Below are positions 48,001 to 57,000 of a stretch of DNA of 64,000 nucleotides, piece after piece (position 1 is the first letter of the stretch; each line of letters opens with the position of its first letter). The notes under the pieces were generated by a model. It was not told the DNA's origin, ran no database searches, and worked only from the letters and a program-made list of their open reading frames with translations. The position numbers and the translations under genes were made by a program. The stretch covers positions 43,173 to 107,172 of the forward strand of contig VZRZ01004146.1 of the NCBI GenBank assembly GCA_013398175.1, read 5' to 3'. Source of the stretch: Climacteris rufus. Lineage: Eukaryota > Chordata > Aves > Passeriformes > Climacteridae.

Positions 48001-51000
48001 GAAGAGGATCCTTGTCCTGGGCATCCTGTCAGTGCCTGCAGGGATTTATTTCCTCCAAATATCCCTCACCAGCCAGGCAGGCTGGAGCAACTTTAACATC
48101 CAGACCTGGTGTCTCAGCCCTGTGAGGATCTCAGAGGGGGCCCTGTCACTGGGGCTAAGTCACTGCTGCATGTCACTGACATGACAGTGTGCTGTTTGCT
48201 CCCCTTGTCCTGTCAGGAGATTGTGAGGGGGTGCCCATCCTAACCTCTCCCTCCTGTCTTTCTGCAGGCTCCCTCAGCACAGAGTGTGACAGCAATGGCC
48301 AGTGCAGCTGCAAACCTGGCGCGATGGGGGACAAGTGTGACCGGTGCCAGCCGGGATTTGAGTCCCTGTCTGAGGCCGGCTGCTGGAGGAGTGGGCAGTG
48401 AGTGCTGACCACCATTGGTGGCATGGGGCCAGCGGGAGGGTGAGCCTGAAGAGCTCTCCCAGAGCCCGTGCTGGCTGAAAACACCCCCTGCGGGGGCAGA
48501 GTTGGTTTCATAGCAGCTCACTGACAAGCTCAAGCCAACCATGCTGGGAGAGAGTGAGTTTGAGTGCAGCTGGACTTCCATGCCAGCCTGCAGGGCTTGC
48601 TGTCCTGCAACAGCATCAAAATCTGAACTTAACCACTCTCTGAGGTGATTGTTTTATTACCCAGATAATGCCCAACAGGTGACAGCTATGTAAAACAAAA
48701 CCTGCCCCCTGTGGGGCTGTCTGATGCCAGTGCTATTCACAAGGAGATGTGCATGCAAAAAGTCAACGCCTTCCTTTGCATGAAGCCCTGTTTAAACACC
48801 TTTAGAAATGTTTCTGATCTGACTTCCTTACCTGTGTCCTCTTTTTCCTCATTCCACCCCACCATTGCTCCTTTGGGGCCACTGACAGACAAATGGCATT
48901 GGTGAGAGAGGACTGTCTGCAGCCCTGCTGCCATGTCTGGCCTCACACCTGAGCCTCCCCGGGGTGCTGCTGCTTGTTGGAGCTCAGCCAAGGTCTATTG
49001 AACTCAGCCAGGTTTTATTAAACTCAGCAAACCTTCACTTTGTTCTTGTAAGCAGGTCTGGTGCTCTGGGATGCCCTGGGGCAGTAGCAATGGGCACTGG
49101 GTCAGCCTGGCACCTATAGTGCTATAGATTCCATAAAGAGATGGCTCTGCTGCTTATTTCACCCCTTCTTGAATGGGAATGGTAGCTGGGAAGGTTCTCC
49201 GCTGTGTTGTGTAATAGCAGGGGGCACTGAGCTCCCAGGCTGAGCTGGAACTCCAGGCAGAGGTTCCTGCTGTGCCTTTGTAGGAGCCTGCAGTGCGAGT
49301 GTGACCCGGCGGGCAGCACAGGGGACTGTCACTTTGGTCGCTGTGTCTGCAAGGAGAGTGCTACCGGAGAGCGGTGCCAGAGGTGGGTGTCAGGAGGATG
49401 TGCTGGACCACTGCCTGGCATGGACTCCTTCTCCCTGCAGTTGCATCCCTGCAGTTCACTGAGTCATAAAATGGTTTGGGTTGGAAAGGACATTAAAGCT
49501 CATCTTGTTCCACCCCCTGCCATGGGCAGGAACACCTTCCACTAGACCAGGTTGCTCCAAGCCCCGTCCAGCCTGGCCTTGGACACTTCCAGGGATGGGG
49601 CAGCCACAGCTTCTCTGGGCCACCTGAGTCAATCCCTCACCACTCTCAGAGGACAGTTTCTTCCCAATATCCAATCTAGCTCTGCCCTCTATCAGGTTGA
49701 GGCCATTGCACACGCCCATCTCACCATCCCAGCCTGGCGATGACCTTGAACACTGTCAGTGGCTGTGTTGCATCAGAGGGATGGTTGTGTGGGCCAGTAA
49801 AAGGAGAAAATTGACTTGAACATTGCCACCTTCTTGCATTTTCCCAGGTGCAAGCAACACTTCTATAACCTGGATGCCAGAAACCCCATGGGATGCTCCC
49901 CCTGCTTCTGCTATGGGCACTCAGTTTCGTGTGTCAGCGCAGACAACCACAGTGTCCACAACGTCACCTCCACCTTCCACCAAGGTGAAGCCCAAGCAGG
50001 ACATCCCTATGGCTCCTGGGCGTGTTTGTCACCCCTTCTGTTTGATGAGCTGGAGGAATCATATGGTTCACAGCCCTACTGGAAGTCAGCTTTGGAGCCA
50101 CACTTGCTCCTTGGTCCTTGTCCATGGCTGCAGCAACCTGCTTTGATGGGTGGGATGGCTTGGTCATAGGCAGAAGTAGTGTCCAAGGGTTGCGGTGAGC
50201 ATAGCGTTTGTTCATCTTGTCTTTCCTGCCGCTTGGAAGGAGGCTTCTCTGCACAACCTGGCTGATTACAGGTGTGGTGGGCACATGGATACCTCGGCTG
50301 CCCACCCAGAGGTCAGGCCTAGGAAGCTGAGTTTTGATAAGACACAGCTCAAGAAAGTTGCTGAAGTCTTAGAAACACCTTCTCTGTCCACACTGACTGC
50401 TCCTTGTTGGTACTTGTTGCTCCAGGTACTGAGGGCTGGCGAGGTGTCCACGAAAGCGGCTCCCCAGCCCAGCTCCAGTGGTCCCCGCACCACCAGGATG
50501 CCTTCATAGCAGCAAGGAGTTTGGAGCCAATATACTTTGTGGCACCTGGTAGGTGTGGGATCAGTGGTGGGGAGAGTGAACCCTTTTCTTGGTCTGATCC
50601 CATGAACTGAGCCTTTAGGAGGAAGGCAAGATTTGAAGACTTTAATTTTCCCTTTGCAGCAAAATTCCTTGGGAACCAGCAATTGAGCTATGGCCAGACA
50701 CTCTCCTTCGATTACCGCCTGGACCAAGGGGAACGCCAGCCATCTCCACACGACGTGATCCTGGAAGGACATGGCCTGAGGGTCACTGCCCCCTTCTTGC
50801 CCCAGGGAAAGGTCCTGCCCTGCGGCATCAGCCAGACATACACATTCAGGTAAAGTGGGAAGTTGGGGTGTTTGCAGATTCAAGGAGCTCCTGGATTCAG
50901 CTGTGATCCTTTGAAAGTGGCAAATGGCTGCCTGATTTGGACTGGATGCATCTCAGGTGTTTGTCTCTTGGATCAAGAAGGTTACTTTGTGAGAGGGACA

Positions 51001-54000
51001 GCAGAAAATGTGGCTTGAGGTTGGGTTGGGTTCTCGGCTCAGGATCAGTTGCATGGATGAAGGTTGTCGCCCAAAGCCTTGAGCTCAGGAGGCAGATGGG
51101 CAAGGGCTGCCACATTTCTTGAGAAGGCATCTCATTTTTTTGAAACTGGTTCCACTTCTCCCATCTCCTATGGCAGGCTGGACGAGCACCTGAGCAGCAA
51201 GTGGAGCCCAAGCCTGAATCACTTGGAATTTCGCAAGCTACTGGGAAACCTGACAGCCCTCTGGATCCGAGCCACATTTGGGGAGTATAGTAAGTGCAGA
51301 GAGAGCTTGCAAACACAAAGTTGGCTTCTCCTTGTTGTTGGAGAAAACAGGTCTCCGGATGGATATGCCCTTACTAAAATTTATTAAGATAAAAATAATT
51401 ATAAGTGCTTCAAGGGGGCAAAATTAAATTGTGAAGAGATTGAGCAGGATGGTAACAGTGTGCTTACTGGCTGCACAAAACAGGCTGCTCCATTTGCCCA
51501 CTGGCATTGCAATAGAATGTGCAACCTGTGCAGATCCTGGGTATGGGGGTTGTGCAGGTAGAGCTAATGTCCCCTACGGATGACTGGCTGTACCTCCCTC
51601 CAGGCACCGGCTACATCGACAATGTCACCCTGGTGTCGGCACAGCCCATCCCTGGCATCCCTGCCCCGTGGGTAGAGCGCTGCGAGTGCCCAGCAGCATA
51701 CAGGGGGCAGTTCTGCGAGAGCTGCGCCCCTGGCTACCGCAGAGATGCCCGTGGCCAGGGGCCCTTCAGCATCTGCGTGCCCTGCAGTTGCCAAGGGGGA
51801 GGAATTTGTGATCCTGACACTGGTAAGAGAAGCTGCCGCCTCCACGCTTTGCTTGTAGGGTATATGGGAAGACGGGGAACTGCCTGTGTCCTAAGAACTG
51901 AGCTGGGGGGGGGCTTGAGATCAATGACTTCTTCACGAAGGGGTGATTAGGTAGTGGCAGGGGCTGCCCAGGAGGTGATGGAGTCCCTGTCCCTGGGGGT
52001 GTCCAAGGAAGGACTGGATGTGGCACTCAGTGCTCTGGGCTAGGTGACAAGGTGGGGATGAGTCACAGGTTGAACTCGATGGTCTGGGAGGGCTTTTCCA
52101 CCCTTAATGATTCTGGCATTCTCTAACTCTGTCTATGATTCTGAGGTTCTGTCTGTGATCATGATTCTGTAACTTGGGTCTGGAATGTGGGGACCACCCA
52201 AGACAAAACTCCTCAGAGCCTAAAAGCATTGCAGCCAGATGCATTTGGATCAAATTGGATTTAGATGGTGCCTGTTGGAAAGAGAAAAAAAAAACATCTC
52301 CTGCTGCCCAGATAGCAATATTTCTTTACTTCTGACTTCTTGTTTTAAAATTAAGCGTGGCAACACCTCAGGTTGGACAGAGCTCGAGCAACCTAGTTTA
52401 GTTGAAGAAGTCCTTGCTTACTGCAGGGGAGTTGGACTAGATGATCTTTAAAGGTCCCTTCCAACCCTAACCATTCCATGATTTTATGTGGTGCATGGTA
52501 TGGGAAGGCATAGGGTTCTGAAGAGATCTCGTGGAGGATGGTGGACCTCGGGTGCCTGTGTTGCTGTGGCTGGAGTGGTGGACACTATCTCACCAGGAAT
52601 GTGAGTAACCTGCCCTAAGCCCTTTCCTTGCTCCACCAGGTGAATGCTACTCAGGAGATGAAAATGTGGGCAATGGTGTCAGCTGCCCCTTTGGCTCCTA
52701 CCAAGACCCCCAGCAGCCACACAGCTGCAGGACCTGCCCCTGTGGTCACGGCCAGGGCTGCTCTGTGGGGCCAGACAGAGAGGAGGTTGTTTGTGACCAC
52801 TGCCCTCCTGGAGCTGCTGGTAATGCCCTTCTCCTTGCTTCTGCTCGGCCTTTTTCCAGAGCTTCTACTCTCTCTTCAGGGGTGCTTGGAGCTGGGCAGA
52901 TCCACTCCATCCTCTCAGTCCAACCTGCCCGCAACACTGCCGCTCCTGCCTGTGGTGGGGTGTTTGAGCCCCAAGGGCTATGTGAACACACATTGTCCTG
53001 CTCCAGGAAAAGTTCTCATCTAAATGTAACATGGATGGAAAAAGGATGGGTGGGAGAGGAAGGAGAACAGAAAACAGGGAAAAAACCAAATAGGAAAGGT
53101 CAAGTTGTGGCACCCAGCCTTTGAGAGCCTGCATGGGGCATTGTGTGTTGCCTGTGGTGGTGATGAGAGTGGAGTAGCCACTGTGCCAACCCTGATGGGG
53201 CTGAACGTCCCCATTTCTGTGGGGCAGAAGCAGCGAGGTAGCCCTGACTCTACAGGCATGAGCATTAACTTCTGCTCATCTCTGCTACCCCAGGGGCCAA
53301 TTGCCAGTACTGTGCCGATGGTTATTTTGGAAATCCAGTGGCTTTCCAGCCCTGCCAGCTGTGCCAGTGCAATGGCAATGTGGAGCCCAACGCCGTGGGC
53401 AACTGTGACCGCCAGACGGGCGAGTGCCTCAAGTGCATCTACAACACCGCCGGCTTCTACTGCGACCGCTGCAAGGACGGCTTCTTTGGGAATCCTCTGG
53501 CCCCCGACCCTGCCGACAAGTGCAGAGGTGAGACCTGGGCACTGTCTGAGCTGAGGTTGAGTAAGGAAATCCATGACCAGCTGTGGAGTAGTTTGATGGG
53601 AAGTGGAATGCTGCAAAAGCCAAGGCTGGAAAGGGAGTGGTGAGCAGGAACTAAAGCACAGGGCTAAATAGTGGGAGGAAAGCAGGGAAAGGTGTGGCCA
53701 GGCTCATCTGAACCTGTGTCACTCCAACCTGCAGCCTGTGCCTGTGACTCAGTTGGTGCCGAGCCCCTGAAGTGCAGGAGTGATGGGAGCTGCATCTGCA
53801 AACCTGGCTTTGAGGGTCCTCGCTGTGAAGAGAGTGAGTGCCCAGCTTGCTACAGCCAAGTGAAAGTGCAGGTGAGCATCTGTGCCAGCTCCAGGACCAC
53901 TGAGCAGCAAGGAGTGCAGTGATTTGCTCACCCTCAGTGTCTCATGTCCTCCTCAAGCATCTCCTCCTGGTGCAAGTGAAATGTGATTTCAAACTTTGGC

Positions 54001-57000
54001 TTTGTACCCGATTCAACTGATCCTTTGTTCCCCATCCTAAAATGAGCCTTCATTTTGGTTTCCATCCTCGGGCCTGACTGTGGCCCTGATTCCCACCCTG
54101 GTCTTTCCCCTGTGGGTTTGGTGTTCTGCTGGCTGATGACCTGGTCTGTGGTTGCAGGTGGAGCTCTACCTGCATCAGCTGGCAGAGCTGGAGCTGCTCT
54201 TCTCAGAGGTGCAAGCTGGTGGGAGGGCCGAGAGCCAGGAGCTGGAGGGGAGGATGCAGGTGGCTGAGGAGATGCTGCAGACCATCTTCAGAGAAGCCCT
54301 GAGCCTGCAAGGTACCACCTGCCCACCGCCCTTGGATGGGGTCATCTGGGCTGTATCAGGGAGGGTTTTGCTGCCTGGGTCTTTTTGCTCAGCAACAAGT
54401 TTCTCTTCAGCTTTTCTCTTTCCCTCTTACCAGCCTCTGACAGGTCTCTGGAAGGCCGTGTGGCCAGGATGAAGGGGCAAGGATCCACTTCCCAGAGCTG
54501 CTTGGACGAGATCAAGGCAGTGGTGGAGAGACTGAAGTCTCTGGGGAGCCAGTACGAGAGGCAGGTGCAGGAGACCTGTCAGCTGCTGGAGAGAAACAGG
54601 CTGGACCTGGATCACAGTGGAGCCACTCTCCGTCAGGTGGTAAGAAGATCCTCATGTGATACAACTCTTAGTCTAACCCAGGGCTGGAAAAAACGTTCAC
54701 GGAGAAAGCAAGGATTTAAAGGATTACAGATATTAAGTTTGTTTTGTGAATGTAGGTGCTGGTGGTCCTTTCTTTGGGGTCAGGACCTTGAGAGGAGCTG
54801 GCAGGGATCTTTGGGGGTGGTAGAAGTTTAACGTGTTGTAGTTGCCTCTCACTGCCAAATTGGATGGAGAGCAGGGAAGAGCACTCACACTTCTCTTCCT
54901 TCCTCCCTCCTCAGACCATTCCTGTTTCAAGCTTTCCCGGGGGCTCAAACCAGTTCTTGTTGCTGGCCCAGGAGGCTCTGAGACTGGCCAACAGGTGAGT
55001 TGCTCCCACTGTTGGCCAAGAGAGAGGGGAGGGGGACTGAGATCGTGCTGGGTGCCCAAAAGATGTTTTTTGGGGGGTCCTTGCCTAGGTACCAGTCGAC
55101 AGCTGCCGTGGTCTCTCTGCCAGCCCTGGAGCAGGGGAGGATGCAGCTGCTGGGCTCTCTTTGCTGCCCTAGAGAGTTATCCACAGTTGTCTTTGAGGGT
55201 GGAGTTGGGTGTGATTTAGATGCATCTTTGGGATTAGTGTTTGGTTTATGGGTGTCCAGTTGGAACAAGGCACATTTGCCCTCCTCAGTGCTCCTCTAGC
55301 CTGGGAAAAGAAGGAGGGACAAGGAAAATAAGTGTCCTCTTTGCAAACACACTGTGTTTCCCGAGGGGGTGTGATCCAGCATCAGTATAGGAAGTTGGTA
55401 GAGAAAACCCAAGTGGGAACCCTTCTCTGTGTTCTGCAGCCACACACAAGCAGCCAACGCCATTGACCAAGCGGCGCGGGCGGCGTGGGAGGACACGCGG
55501 CAGGCGCTGGAGCTGCTGCGCGCAGCTGCTGGCGGAGAGGCGGCCTCTGGCTCCCTGACAGGGCTGCTTGGGAGGTGAGCAGGGGCTGCCTTGGCCTACC
55601 TGTTGTGGGGCAACTTGTAAGGGAGGAGGGGGATGGCCAAGCACCTGGGCCCCCTTCCCTGCCTCCCCATCCAAGCTGCAGAAATGTGAGCTGGAGGCAG
55701 GGAATCCGCTGGCATGTCAGCTGTGGAGATGGAGAGTCAGCAGCTCTGTGGAGCATTTGCTTCCCAACCCGCAGCCCTCAATGCTCCTGGGGTCTTGCCT
55801 GCAGCTGGGGGAAGGAGTTTAACACTACATGTACGAACAGGTTTCTGGGGATGATTTTCATGTGTGGTTGAAAATCTGGGCTGGGTTTAGCCCGAGGGTG
55901 AATTTAACCCTATAGTGGCTCTTTTGGTTAAACTTGGCCTCTCCAGAGCCCACCATGGTGCTGCTGGGACTTTGCACACCATGGGTGGTGTGTGAGCAAC
56001 AGCCATGAGGGAAGTTAAGAGGTAGAACAGGGATGTACAGGAGAAAACATCCAGTGGTAGGGCAGGGATTAACGGAGCCACGATGGAGCCTGTGAGGGTT
56101 CAACTGTGTGAAACACCTTTGGTTTTGGAGTGGGAGTAAGGAGCTGGCAGATGCCCTGCATGTTGAAGGGACTGGGATGCAGGGAGTATTTGCAACTGGC
56201 TTTTTCTGTGTGATATATCTGCATGGGGCCTCGAAGTGTGTGAACAAATCAATGTATAAGGTAGCATTAATGCTGGGGTGGGAGGCTGGCAGCTTGGCTG
56301 GTACCAGACTCTCCAGCCTCATATCTGTGCAGGTACAAGGAGCTCAAGTCACTGGCCAGAGGCTTGAAGACTGATGCTGATGGAATAGCCTCCAAGGCAG
56401 ACAAGGCTTATCAGGGCAGCCTGGTGCTCCTCAGCTCCCTGTCCCTCCTGACAGAGACTGACATCGGGTCCTTTAAGGTGAGGGCTTTGTGCCTGTCAGA
56501 CCAGGAGACGCCTTTTTCCTGATGCTTTCCCTGCTACCCTATCAGCAGTTCAGCCCTTCCCAGGGCTCCAGCCCCATTGGCAAGCCACTGTATAGGCATC
56601 TTCCTACCCTTTTTCCCCTTTTGCCCATGGTTCCTGGTGGGCACTGGGGAGATGCTGGAACCCCATTGTGTCTGTTTCAGGAGGAGGCCTTACAGCTGAA
56701 GCAGGATGCCAGTGCCCTGCTGGGCCTTATGGACATCTCCATGGCCCAGTACCAGCAGCTGCAAAGTCACACGGGGCGCTGGGAGGAGGAAGCCAAGCAG
56801 CTGCTGCGAAGACAAGAAGACGAGAGAGCGGTAAGAGTTTGGCTGGGGTCTGCATCATCCCCAGCTGGAGCTGCAGCCTTGAGGCGGTTCCTGTGGCCCC
56901 ACCACTGTCCTTGCCCAGCTGTCAAAGGCAGGACTGCCTGCCTGGTGGAGGATTGGACCCTTCCTTGGGGCTGGTCTTCAGACCTCAGTGTGTGCATGGA

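Noticed and set aside
50266..50883. 205-codon antisense open frame over LAMC2 exons 6-7
   Set aside because: Shadow of the L4-domain exons; no homology recognised.
54634..54636. Alternative donor CAG|gtggta for LAMC2 exon 14
   Set aside because: Weaker donor; the downstream GTG|gtaaga gives the length shared with LAMC1 exon 19 and keeps the phase.
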